DNA of 63,166 nt, from positions 1-63,166 of the forward strand of contig JAJECH010000003.1 of the NCBI GenBank assembly GCA_022822135.1, read 5' to 3'. Positions 18,068 through 26,703 of this stretch are shown here, piece after piece. The notes beneath the pieces are model-generated. The model made no database searches. It had not been told where the DNA came from and saw nothing but the letters and a program-made list of their open reading frames with translations. Every line of letters begins with the position of its first letter. The first letter of the stretch is position 1. The translations under genes and the position numbers were made by a program. Origin of the DNA: Pseudomonadales bacterium (lineage in GTDB: Bacteria > Pseudomonadota > Gammaproteobacteria > Pseudomonadales > Azotimanducaceae).

Positions 18068-18111
18068 ACCGGTTAGATGGTTTACAGTTGATACCGGAGA
18101 CATGGTTTACA
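18068..18111. mobile_element. Remnant insertion-sequence end downstream of tRNA-Arg
   Basis: Two copies of ACCGG-n4-ATGGTTTACA (18068-18086 and 18093-18111) occur in tandem with a 25-bp period, followed by a T-rich run. The layout (tandem ~20-bp repeats starting ACCGG) parallels the truncating repeat at 92-134 and resembles what I recall of IS481-type ends. No transposase follows, so this would be a solo end left behind next to the tRNA. Confidence 0.4.
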
Positions 18112-18176
18112 CTTTTTTCGGTGTAATGATGAAGGGATTCGAGATTTGATTTACGTGCCTCGCTGAGATGTACGAG

Positions 18177-18452
18177 TTAAGTTGAGAAATCGTCTTTCCC
18201 CATGAAGTATGCGCCACAGAAATAACTAGCAAGCGAAACGGCGTAGAGGATCAAGTAGGTTGTTGGCCACGAATCTTCGACGAACCAATGAATGATTGGA
18301 TAAATAAATACACCTGGTGCTAGGAATACGCCCGCAAGGAATCCAGCGAAGGCTCCAATCCAATTCATGAGCGACGCGATCCATATACCCCACATCACGA
18401 ACCCAAGCACGATCGTAACGCTGTATAGAACCATACCTAATTTAGTCGCCAA
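18177..18452 (-). CDS. Small three-TM membrane protein, hypothetical
   Basis: The 91-aa protein has three hydrophobic helices (about residues 7-27, 30-54 and 65-84) with short polar ends (DDFST at the C-terminus). It has no recognised family. It lies alone between the IS-like repeat and the divergently transcribed deacetylase-like gene. The reading frame and composition look real, but the evidence is limited to these. Confidence 0.5.
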   Translation of the reverse strand: MATKLGMVLYSVTIVLGFVMWGIWIASLMNWIGAFAGFLAGVFLAPGVFIYPIIHWFVEDSWPTTYLILYAVSLASYFCGAYFMGKDDFST

Positions 18453-18584
18453 ACGAAGTCAACCGTTATCGATCAAGTAAGTTACCCCCATAAAGAGTAA
18501 TCGTGATGTCAATGGCACTCGTAGGTTCGATCGAGCCAGCTAGGCAAAATCTTTAGCCTATTGATGAAGCGAAACGATTGACAG

Positions 18585-19493
18585 ATGGCGCTATACCTCA
18601 CGCACGCGGACTGTGAAGCACACGCCACACCGGCAGGTCATCCGGAGTCGCCAGCAAGGCTCTCAGTACTAAATCAACATCTCGACCGCTGTGGATTGTT
18701 GAACGATGTCGAGTGCCGGTCATCGAGTTTGGCGTCATTTGAGGATATTGCAAGGGTTCATGACCAAGGTCTCATCGATCTTCTGATCGCAGTTGCCCCG
18801 AAGACCGGACTGGTGCGTATTGATGCAGATACTGCGTTTAGTCCAAGGTCACTCGATGCTGTACGTCGATGCGTCGGCGCAGTGTGTGACGGTGTCCATG
18901 CTTCTCTAGCTGGAGAAGAGACGAAGGTGTTCTGTGGTGTACGCCCTCCGGGTCATCACGCCGAGAGTAATGGCTCGATGGGATTCTGCATCTTCAATAG
19001 CATTGCAGTCGGAGCCGCGTTGGCGTTAGAACAGGTTGAGCGAGTCGCAATTCTTGATTTCGACGCGCATCACGGGAATGGAACGGTAGAGATCTTTCAA
19101 GACGATCCGCGCGTATTGGTCTGTTCTTCATTTCAGTATCCGTTCTACCCTTATCGATTTCAAGATGTTGACCGTCCTAACATCGTCAATGTACCGATGA
19201 GCGCCGGAAGCGGCAGCGAGACGTTTCGGAATGCCGTGACGGCATCGTGGCAACCTGCCATCGAAGCCCATCAACCGGAGTTGTTCTTGGTGTCAGCAGG
19301 TTTCGATGCCCACGAAGATGATCCCCTAACGCAACTGTCGCTCGTTGACGAGGACTATCGATGGATCACGCAGAACATCGTGGTTTGGGCTGATCATTTC
19401 GCCCAGGGGCGAGTCGTTTCGGTGCTTGAAGGTGGGTACGACCTTGATGCGCTATGTCGGTGCGGAGAAATTCATCTTGGTGCGCTCGTTTAG
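18585..19493 (+). CDS. Histone deacetylase family protein (class II HDAC-like amidohydrolase)
   Basis: The 302-aa protein belongs to the arginase/deacetylase fold. It shows GVRPPGHHAE with the paired catalytic histidines, GFCIFNSIAVGA, the metal site FDAHHGNGT, SAGFDAHEDDPL with the second metal Asp, and the C-terminal LEGGYD. Bacterial members deacetylate acetylpolyamines, acetoin-type substrates or lysines; substrate unknown here. The ATG at 18585 is the start. It is not obviously in an operon with the GH3 gene 130 bp downstream. Confidence 0.88.
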   Translation: MALYLTHADCEAHATPAGHPESPARLSVLNQHLDRCGLLNDVECRSSSLASFEDIARVHDQGLIDLLIAVAPKTGLVRIDADTAFSPRSLDAVRRCVGAVCDGVHASLAGEETKVFCGVRPPGHHAESNGSMGFCIFNSIAVGAALALEQVERVAILDFDAHHGNGTVEIFQDDPRVLVCSSFQYPFYPYRFQDVDRPNIVNVPMSAGSGSETFRNAVTASWQPAIEAHQPELFLVSAGFDAHEDDPLTQLSLVDEDYRWITQNIVVWADHFAQGRVVSVLEGGYDLDALCRCGEIHLGALV

Positions 19494-19622
19494 CGTTCCA
19501 ACATAATCGCGACGTTACATGCGAGCAACATTCGGCCTGTCAGGTAACTGACTCGAACGAATCGACTTGACGAGAGTGTGCGGCAGCAAATAGATAAAGG
19601 CTTCTTTTCTTAATGGTGTTAA

Positions 19623-21572
19623 GTGACCGATTTAGTCGATAGCGAAACAATTCTTTGGCCGCAATGTCGAAGCGCATTAGATGCTGATGCTCCGAAAATG
19701 AAAGCAGTGAGCGATCTCGTCGATGCACGCTTGAGAGGTTTATCCACGGAACAGAAAGTCGGTCAATTGATTCAAGCTGAACTAGCGTCTGTTGAACCGG
19801 ACGACATCCGAAGATTCGGTCTTGGTTCGATCCTTAATGGCGGGGGTGTATTTCCGAGTGCGAATAAACACGCGAGAATCGAGGATTGGCGGCATTTAGT
19901 GAGAGCATTTCAAAAAGCTGCTCGCGAAAGTGCAGCTGGTATTCCTATCTTGTGGGGCACTGATGCGGTACACGGTCACAACAATGTCTATCGTGCAACG
20001 ATTTTTCCGCACAACATCGGATTAGGAGCGGCGAACGACACGGAGCTGATGGGATTAATCGGCTTTGCGACCGCATCGGACGTAGCGGATACTGGCATCG
20101 ATTGGGTATTTGCGCCTACGCTCGCGGTGCCCCACGACTATCGTTGGGGGCGTACGTACGAAGGATTCTCCCAGAACCCAGAAATTGTCAATCGTTTAGG
20201 CGGCGCAATGATTCGTGGACTACAGGGTGATCCAGCATCATCTGAATTCCTGTCCGATATACGGGTCCTTGCCACCTCGAAGCATTTCGTGGGTGAAGGT
20301 TCGACAGCCGACGGCATCGATCAAGGCGACGCGGATTGCAGCGAACGAGACTTGCGTGACGTCCATGCTCTAGGACATTTCGCCGCTCTAAGAGCCGGTG
20401 CGCAAATCGTCATGGCTGCTTTCAATAGTTGGCGCGGTGAGAAAGTACATGGATCTTCATATCTTCTGCAGGATGTGTTGAAACGACAGATGGGATTTCA
20501 AGGGTTTGTAGTGTCAGATTGGGATGGATTCGCGCAACTCGATGATGATCTGGAGACTGCGTGTATCGCGAGCGTGAATGCAGGCGTGGATATGCTGATG
20601 GTGAGCTCTGAATGGGAACGCGTGTACGAGCTGCTTCTTAGCGCCGCTGCATCAGGGCGAATTAGTATGACAAGATTGGACGATGCCGTGCGGCGGATTT
20701 TGCGGGTGAAGGCGCTGAATGGCATGCTAAATCCGCGTTGGCGAGGACCAATCGCACAACGGACCCGGTCACTAGGTTCGAACCGGAGTCGACTGGTGGC
20801 ATGCGATGCTGTCCGAAAATCGTTGGTTTTGCTAAAGAACGCGAATCAAATACTCCCGTTGTCGCCTCATCAGAGGGTCGTTGTTGTCGGTGAGGATGCT
20901 GCCGATGTTGCTAAGCAATGTGGTGGCTGGACGCTAACTTGGCAAGGTACCGATAACACGAATGACGATTTCCCGCGTGCAAGTTCGATCGCAGACGGGT
21001 TTCGTGCTGTGATCAAAGAAGGGAACGGAAAGGTGACCTTCGTTAATGAAGTTGATGACGAGACTACTGCAGACGTTGCGATCGTCGTGTTTGGTGAACA
21101 ACCATACGCAGAAGGCGAAGGCGACCTGAACCACTTGAGTTTCTCTCGAGACCATCCAGAACCTTTAGCGCAGATGCAGTTACTTCGTACCCGTGGGATT
21201 CCGGTGGTTGCGATGTTCTTAACGGGTCGCCCGCGCTGGGTCAACCCGGAGCTGAATACCGCGGACGCTTTTGTCGTTTGTTGGTTACCCGGTACCCAAG
21301 CTGGCGCTGTTGCTGATGTCTTGTTTACGGATGCGGCAGATGAAGTACGCCATGACTTCGTGGGACGATTACCGTTCTCCTGGCCGCTCGATCCCGAGTT
21401 GACGAGTATCGATCGAGATTCGAATCGACCAGACCAATACTTGCCGGTGGGATTCGGGCTTACCTACGAGGATGAAGCAACATTTGAACCATTGAATGAA
21501 TTCGATAGTACGAGCGGATCGGCGCAGCGAGGACCGAGCTACCAAGGTAGCTACAACTACCCAAATCCGTGA
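19623..21572 (+). CDS. Glycoside hydrolase family 3 (beta-glucosidase, ExoP-like)
   Basis: The 649-aa enzyme has the GH3 (beta/alpha)8 domain (about residues 30-370) with ILWGTDAVHGHNN, KHFVGEG and the nucleophile motif FVVSDWDGF. The C-terminal alpha/beta sandwich follows with LLKNANQILPLSP and VVVGEDA. LPVGFGLTY marks the end of the catalytic core. ExoP-type homologues carry a further C-terminal domain that is missing here. No clear signal peptide is visible from the GTG at 19623, so it may be cytoplasmic. A frame stays open for 51 codons after the TGA (21573-21728). Confidence 0.87.
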   Translation: MTDLVDSETILWPQCRSALDADAPKMKAVSDLVDARLRGLSTEQKVGQLIQAELASVEPDDIRRFGLGSILNGGGVFPSANKHARIEDWRHLVRAFQKAARESAAGIPILWGTDAVHGHNNVYRATIFPHNIGLGAANDTELMGLIGFATASDVADTGIDWVFAPTLAVPHDYRWGRTYEGFSQNPEIVNRLGGAMIRGLQGDPASSEFLSDIRVLATSKHFVGEGSTADGIDQGDADCSERDLRDVHALGHFAALRAGAQIVMAAFNSWRGEKVHGSSYLLQDVLKRQMGFQGFVVSDWDGFAQLDDDLETACIASVNAGVDMLMVSSEWERVYELLLSAAASGRISMTRLDDAVRRILRVKALNGMLNPRWRGPIAQRTRSLGSNRSRLVACDAVRKSLVLLKNANQILPLSPHQRVVVVGEDAADVAKQCGGWTLTWQGTDNTNDDFPRASSIADGFRAVIKEGNGKVTFVNEVDDETTADVAIVVFGEQPYAEGEGDLNHLSFSRDHPEPLAQMQLLRTRGIPVVAMFLTGRPRWVNPELNTADAFVVCWLPGTQAGAVADVLFTDAADEVRHDFVGRLPFSWPLDPELTSIDRDSNRPDQYLPVGFGLTYEDEATFEPLNEFDSTSGSAQRGPSYQGSYNYPNP

Positions 21573-21728
21573 GGAATTCTTGAACCAACCCTGTATGTCG
21601 TGAATGGGGAACCAATGTCATCGTTGTATGAGATATGGAGTGCACTTTTGCGCATCCAACTTCCTGATTACTCGCGAGAAGAAGATTGCTGGGTCAGCTG
21701 TCGTGGTAACAACAGTACGGTGAACTGA
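21573..21728 (+). other. Open frame in phase behind the GH3 stop codon
   Basis: After the TGA at 21570-21572 the same frame remains open for 51 codons with protein-like composition (includes SLYEIWSALLRIQLPDYS) and an internal ATG at 21615. It could be a lost C-terminal extension, a small protein, or chance. The rest of the 235-bp gap to the toxin gene shows nothing notable. Confidence 0.25.
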
Positions 21729-21807
21729 CGTTGGGTACGATGGTGTGCGCGCTCAATATTGCTTCGAGTTATTGCTACTAAGAACCTCCTTCAAATGAAT
21801 CCAGAAT

Positions 21808-22224
21808 ATGTCAAAGAAAAATAAAAAAGAGTGGATCCACTACCCAAAGGCGAGAGAAGTGTTGGGTTGCGATTTCCGCGGACTCATAACACCAGAAATG
21901 AATAAACGAAGACCAGTAGTTATTTTGTCATATTCGCATGCCAGACCGGGTCTGGCGGTGGTTGTGCCACTGAGCACAACTGCCCCTATCCCACCAGAGG
22001 CTTGGCATTATGAGCTGACGCAAGGATCTCAATGGGACCGTCAACGAAGATGGGTCAAAGCCGACATGATTTACGCCGTATCGTTACGTCGGCTCTTCTA
22101 TTGGCGTGTAGGACGTTTCGAAAGCGGTGGTCCGATCCTACTTCAGGATTTCCGTATTTCTAGGAATGATTTCACCGCAGTTCAAGAAGCGGTTCTGTCG
22201 GCTTTGAAAATCACCCGCTCATAA
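21808..22224 (+). CDS. MazF/PemK-family endoribonuclease toxin, orphan
   Basis: The 138-aa protein carries the CcdB/MazF-fold core: RPVVILSYSHARPGLAVVVPLSTTAP, then WVKADMIYAVSLRRLF. MazF-type toxins cleave mRNA at short motifs. No antitoxin gene is visible in the 79 bp just upstream or downstream; only a hairpin follows. The N-terminal lysine-rich tail is unusual for MazF. It may be a prophage- or IS-associated orphan, or be controlled by an unlinked antitoxin. Confidence 0.75.
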   Translation: MSKKNKKEWIHYPKAREVLGCDFRGLITPEMNKRRPVVILSYSHARPGLAVVVPLSTTAPIPPEAWHYELTQGSQWDRQRRWVKADMIYAVSLRRLFYWRVGRFESGGPILLQDFRISRNDFTAVQEAVLSALKITRS

Positions 22225-22231
22225 ATAACGA

Positions 22232-22249
22232 GCCCCGCCGAAGCGGGGC
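22232..22249 (+). terminator. GC-rich hairpin after the MazF-like gene
   Basis: GCCCCGC-CGAA-GCGGGGC is a perfect 7-bp stem with a CGAA tetraloop, 8 bp after the toxin stop codon. No T-tract follows. It may act as a terminator or protect the 3' end of the toxin mRNA. Confidence 0.6.
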
Positions 22250-22359
22250 ACCCGAAGTACTAGACAAACCTACAACGGTCATCTGTTTTCGGATTGCTGT
22301 GAGGATGGTTACCCACAGACTTACACTCTTGGGTTTAACCAAGTATCTCGGAAATCATA

Positions 22360-22455
22360 CTACAACTTCGGTACGTTGGGTGGAGAGTTGTGTCCGCACT
22401 TGCCGATTGGTTTGTTTCTTTGCATTTTTGAGCGAGGCGATTTAGCCTGAAGCAT
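22360..22455 (-). CDS. Possible small basic protein, unrecognised
   Basis: An open frame on the minus strand from 22530 to 22360 has no start codon before TTG at 22470 or ATG at 22455. It encodes a basic, hydrophilic peptide (31 aa from the ATG) containing KMQRNKPIGKCGHNSPPN. The composition looks protein-like, but no family is recognised and there is no good ribosome-binding site. It may be the 3' end of a decayed gene. The rest of 22250-22703 appears non-coding. Confidence 0.25.
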   Translation of the reverse strand: MLQAKSPRSKMQRNKPIGKCGHNSPPNVPKL

Positions 22456-22703
22456 GTCATGAATCTTCAAGCTATGCCGAGGTGCGTTTTTCTCTTCGAG
22501 TGCTTTGTATTCCCCTTGTGTAGATGCCGATCATTTAGATCAAACGGAGATTACGGAGCAATACCATGAAAAACAACCCGAGACACGAATAGAACGTCGT
22601 CACGGTTGGTCATGGCTTGTGAGTCACGGCACGAGACAACTTAGAATCCGCATCAGTGCTATCTCCAAGCCTGATCTCCGAAGTCAACGCGGTTTTTTTG
22701 TTA

Positions 22704-24139
22704 TGAGCGATAACCATCATGAAACCGCTCCGGCAGATCGGATTCGCTTTGACCACAAGCTCGCCTATGGATTGGGGTCGCTGACGAACAACATCCTTGC
22801 CGCGGCGAGCGGCAACATGATGATCGTTCTCAATCTAGCATACGGAATGAATCCGGCTCTCGTCAGTTTGCTTGGCAGCATCCCAAGACTAACTGACGCG
22901 TTGACTGATCCGCTGATGGGTTACATCTCTGATAACGCGCGGACGAGGTGGGGTAGACGCCGCCCATTCATGTTCGTCGGCGTTATCGCAGCGAGTTTGA
23001 TTTTCGTCGTTCTGTGGCATATCCCGTCGGGTATGAGTCACGGATCGTTATTCGTGTACTTCCTAGTCATTTCTCTGTTTTTCTTTCTCGCATATACGGT
23101 ATTCGCCACACCGTGGGTTGCGCTCGGGTACGAACTAACTGCGGACTATCACGAAAGGGTCCGACTGATGGGCGTACAGAACTTCATCGGCCAGTTAGCT
23201 TTCACTATCGCACCGTGGTTTCTCGCGTTCATGACGCTACCTATGTTCGATGACATGGCAGATGGGGCGTCTTGGCTTGCGATCGTGGTCGCGGTTGGGT
23301 GCATTCTCACAGGCGTTGTCCCTGCTCTGGTATTGCGTGAACGATTTGCGGAATTCGTCGCGACCACTCATGACAAGACGTCTCTCTTAGAACGCGCCTG
23401 GTATGAGATCTCACATTTCGCACGTGGATTCGTGACCACCGTCGTGAATAGGGATTTCTTATGCCTTGCAGGCGCCACGTTTCTCGTATTCAACGGATTC
23501 CAATTGATCGCGTCGTTTCAAACGTACGTGATGATCTTTTACTTATACGGTGGCGATAGCGAAGCTGCGGGACCATTGATTGGCTGGTTTGGCACGTTAT
23601 CGTCAATTGCAACGTTCGCGGTGATTGTTCTAGTCACCTATCTCTCGCCAAGGATTGGGAAGCGATCTACGTTTTTCGTGTGTATCGCCATTTCTACTGT
23701 TGGTTATGCGTCGAAGTGGTTTCTGTATTCCGTTGAGTATCCGTATCTTGTTCTAATAGCGGCGCCGTTGATCGCATTCGGCCTAGGCTCGTTATTCACG
23801 CTGATGGGGTCAATGATCGCGGACGTCTGCGATGTAGATGAACTACAGACCGGGGAACGGCGTGAGGGAATGTACGGTTCCGTGTTCTGGTGGGTTGTGA
23901 AACTAGGCATGGCGCTAGCCATAGCGCTCGGTGGATTCCTCCTAGTCGCAACAGGGTTTAACGTTGAGCTTGGAGGAGACCAACCGGAACGAGCTTTATT
24001 CTTAATGCGCCTCTTTGACGTCTTGATTCCGACTGCGTCGTCGATATGCGCGATCTATCTGATCAAGGCTTACGGTATCACGGAAACTAAAGCGTACGAA
24101 GTCCGAGCTCAACTTGAAGCACGTCGCGGTGAACTTTAG
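22704..24139 (+). CDS. GPH-family sugar:cation symporter (MFS)
   Basis: This is a twelve-helix transporter of the glycoside-pentoside-hexuronide:cation symporter family. The diagnostic motif is DALTDPLMGYISDNARTRWG, followed by RRRPFM and a loop-8/9 segment. I choose the ATG at 22704 (about 478 aa) because the family motif RFDHKLAYGLGSL begins soon after it; the open frame extends to 22505 but the extra 66 residues are polar and unlike the family. It would sit in the inner membrane and import a sugar or glycoside, fitting the GH3 enzyme upstream. The substrate is not predictable. Confidence 0.82.
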
Positions 24140-24166
24140 TGCACAGACAGGTGTGCGCTTAAGAGT

Positions 24167-25378
24167 TCAAATCTGAGTGCAATTTGGCGCGTTACCGTGG
24201 TCATTTGCTATCGCTTCGTTCGCCTCCCACACTCGCATCGCGTTTTCACCAAGGATCTTCCGTAGTGCTTCATCGTCGTAGTCGCGATCCCGGAGTTCGT
24301 CGATGAGGTTCGGGAACATTGACGCATCTTTAAGTCCGATCGGTAGCGTGTCACCCACACCGTCGAAGTCAGATCCTAGTCCGACGAAATCAACGCCAGC
24401 TATTTCGACAACATGATCGATGTGATCTGCAACCGTAGCAACGGTAGCGAACGGGTAGGGATTCGCTTCGAGATAGTCATCGTAGAAAGCCCGTCGTTGC
24501 TCCGAGGTTAGTTCGGACGCTTCGTTAACTTCAGCTAGAGCCGCATCATATTTGGTGCGCCATTTGCGGGACTCGTTCGACACGAAGCTACTGCCGAAGT
24601 TAATGTGGACCACACCACCGTTTTCTTTCACGGCGACAACCAAATCGTCTGGTATGTTTCGATGGAATCCTGGAATGAAGTGTCGTAACGACGAGTGAGT
24701 GGCGAGAACTGGACTCTCGCTGATTTCGAGTACCTGCCACGCGGCTTTGTCGGTGAGATGAGAGATGTCGATCATGATGCCTTGTCGGTTCATTTCGCGA
24801 ACGAGTTCACGGCCTGCTTCCGACAAACCCTGCAAAGGTTCGTTTTCGTCGTAACTTGAATCCGAGAATTCGTTCGAACGAGAGTGTGCGAGCGTGACGT
24901 AGCGAATGCCGAGGTCGGCAAACGCTTTCATGTTTGCTGGATCGCCTTCGAGTGGACTACCGTTCTCGAGACCGAATGCAAATGCAAGCACACCATCGTC
25001 GTGGAGTCGTCGAACGTCAGCCACACATGTGGCGATCTCAATTTCATCCGAAGACTCGGCGGTCTCATGCACCCATTTGATTTGATCCAGTGCGATGGAT
25101 TTGCTTGTTCCTTCTTCTGCGGCGGAAGCAGGGGTATAGATTGACATGAACGCAACTGACAAGCCACCTTGTTGGGCACGAGGCACGTCGAATTGACCAG
25201 TGTTCGTACCGTCAAAAATGTTCAACGCGTTACGCCAGTTGCGATACGGTGTGTCGATATGTGTATCAACGATCAAGAATTCATCATCAGCTGCTGTCGA
25301 TTCATCTGCGCCAGCGCTGAATACGAGCGCTGCAAAGAGATGCATGGACAAGAGGATTCGTAAAACGGATTTAATCAA
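24167..25378 (-). CDS. Membrane dipeptidase, peptidase family M19
   Basis: The protein is a zinc dipeptidase of the renal-dipeptidase family. It shows VDTHIDTP (HxD), FGLENG (bridging Glu), ISHLTD, ATHSSLRHF and GLGSDFDGVGD. I place the start at TTG 25378: it has AAAGGA upstream, yields a signal peptide (MIKSVLRILLSMHLFAALVF), and overlaps the preceding stop as TTGA. The longer frame to 25453 would put 25 extra residues before the signal peptide. Periplasmic hydrolysis of dipeptides, beta-lactams or D-amino-acid peptides is likely. It is downstream of the TIGR04282-like gene in the same operon. Confidence 0.85.
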   Translation of the reverse strand: MIKSVLRILLSMHLFAALVFSAGADESTAADDEFLIVDTHIDTPYRNWRNALNIFDGTNTGQFDVPRAQQGGLSVAFMSIYTPASAAEEGTSKSIALDQIKWVHETAESSDEIEIATCVADVRRLHDDGVLAFAFGLENGSPLEGDPANMKAFADLGIRYVTLAHSRSNEFSDSSYDENEPLQGLSEAGRELVREMNRQGIMIDISHLTDKAAWQVLEISESPVLATHSSLRHFIPGFHRNIPDDLVVAVKENGGVVHINFGSSFVSNESRKWRTKYDAALAEVNEASELTSEQRRAFYDDYLEANPYPFATVATVADHIDHVVEIAGVDFVGLGSDFDGVGDTLPIGLKDASMFPNLIDELRDRDYDDEALRKILGENAMRVWEANEAIANDHGNAPNCTQI

Positions 25379-25980
25379 GAGTGTTCCTTTTTCAGTTCTA
25401 GCCACCGCTTGTAATCTACGCCGGTGTCGACATCCCAGACTAAGTCGAGGCACTTAACTCTCAAGTCTAGCGAGCTAGCGATGTTCAACGTCTCACATAG
25501 GACATTCGCCGTACTCCAGTGGATGTTGTTGAACACGCGAGGTTCTGGTTTATTCATGCCGATAAGCACATAACCACCATCCTCAGTTGGTCCTAGTACG
25601 ACGTCATGTGATCGCAGTGCGCTGAAAGCGCTGTTTAAGTACTCGATCGATACGAGAGGAGAATCGCCGCCAACGAGGACACGTACGCCGTCCTCAAAAC
25701 ACGCAAGCATTCTTTGTCCAAGGTCACCTTCCGACTGAGGTTTGGTTCGTAAGCCAAGTAACCAGGCTTCGTCAATGATTGGTCCTTCCACATACACGGT
25801 CGTGTCGAAGTTTTTCGCACATCGAAGCGTCTCAGTGAGCAGTTCGCAATAGCAATGACGCGCCTTCTCGGATCCGATCTCCGCACTCAGTCGGCTTTTC
25901 AAATTAGAAGAATCAAGGCTACGCGTAAAAACCGCGAGATGGCCTTGAGGCGTAGTGTCTTCGAATTCGGATTTCTTCAA
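25375..25980 (-). CDS. TIGR04282/DUF2064 family glycosyltransferase-like protein
   Basis: The 201-aa protein has the DUF2064 layout: a KSRL-like nucleotide-binding start (NLKSRLSAEIG), GDLGQRML, VLVGGDSPLV and the hallmark VLGPTEDGGYVLIGM. This fold is related to sugar-nucleotide transferases such as CofC/MobA. It is commonly paired with TIGR04283 proteins, as here, with a 33-bp gap. Such pairs occur in arsenosugar and other clusters; no arsenic genes are visible, so the role is open. It is translationally coupled (TTGA) to the M19 peptidase gene. Confidence 0.8.
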   Translation of the reverse strand: MKKSEFEDTTPQGHLAVFTRSLDSSNLKSRLSAEIGSEKARHCYCELLTETLRCAKNFDTTVYVEGPIIDEAWLLGLRTKPQSEGDLGQRMLACFEDGVRVLVGGDSPLVSIEYLNSAFSALRSHDVVLGPTEDGGYVLIGMNKPEPRVFNNIHWSTANVLCETLNIASSLDLRVKCLDLVWDVDTGVDYKRWLELKKEHS

Positions 25981-26013
25981 TTCTGCGTCTTCGTCCAGAC
26001 TCGGTGTGTTGGA

Positions 26014-26703
26014 CTAGCGATAGTAACGATTAGCGAGACTATCAGGAGCAGCGCCAAAGAAATAGAGAAGCCGATACCACCACATTCTGAGGATGGTTCG
26101 GATGACACCTTCGTGATCCCATTTCCGCGCAGAGACAGTTAGTCGAACGGGAAGTTGAGGACCACGTTTGACGTGACGCAGTCGACGACTGCACTCGACA
26201 TCTTCCATCAGCGCGATCGGAGGATAGCCACCGACTCGATCCAACAATACGCGTCGGACGTACATTCCCTGATCGCCGGTATAGATGGATGTCATTCGCG
26301 AACGCCAATTCATCAAGAAACTGATCGTACTCAGGAGCTTGGAGGATCCCGCGAGTGAAATCCTGAACGCTCCCCAATCGGTTTGGTCAAGTGCGTCGCG
26401 GAGAGCTTCCATCGCGCTTTTTGGCACCCTCACGTCGGCGTGCAGTATCCAAATCCACTCAGTGTTCGTATTCGCGATAGCTTGTTCAATCTGACAACCG
26501 CGACCACGCGGTGTGCGCAGGAACACGACGTCTGTTGATTCGACAAATTCGGATTCGTCCGCGTAACTTACGATGATCTTGCCGAATGAGCCGGACGACA
26601 AGTCGAGGAGTAGGTTTTTTAGTAGCTCAGCGTCCCGAAAAACAGGTATCACTACGGAAACATTCTCGAGCTCAATTCGGGGAGGCGCTGTGACCGTGGT
26701 CAA
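26014..26703 (-). CDS. TIGR04283 family GT2 glycosyltransferase
   Basis: This 229-aa GT-A transferase has VSVVIPVFRDAELL at the start, HADVRVP (DXD-equivalent), the acceptor region SIYTGDQGMYVRR and PLMEDVE-like IALMEDVECSRRLR, then a basic C-terminus. It matches the TIGR04283 subfamily that accompanies TIGR04282 genes. Its start overlaps the preceding PhyH stop by 4 bp. The sugar donor and acceptor are unknown. Confidence 0.82.
   Translation of the reverse strand: MTTVTAPPRIELENVSVVIPVFRDAELLKNLLLDLSSGSFGKIIVSYADESEFVESTDVVFLRTPRGRGCQIEQAIANTNTEWIWILHADVRVPKSAMEALRDALDQTDWGAFRISLAGSSKLLSTISFLMNWRSRMTSIYTGDQGMYVRRVLLDRVGGYPPIALMEDVECSRRLRHVKRGPQLPVRLTVSARKWDHEGVIRTILRMWWYRLLYFFGAAPDSLANRYYR

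Noticed and set aside
22505-22703. Upstream extension of the GPH symporter frame
   Set aside because: The 66 extra residues are polar and unlike the family; ATG 22704 begins right before the conserved start of the transporter.
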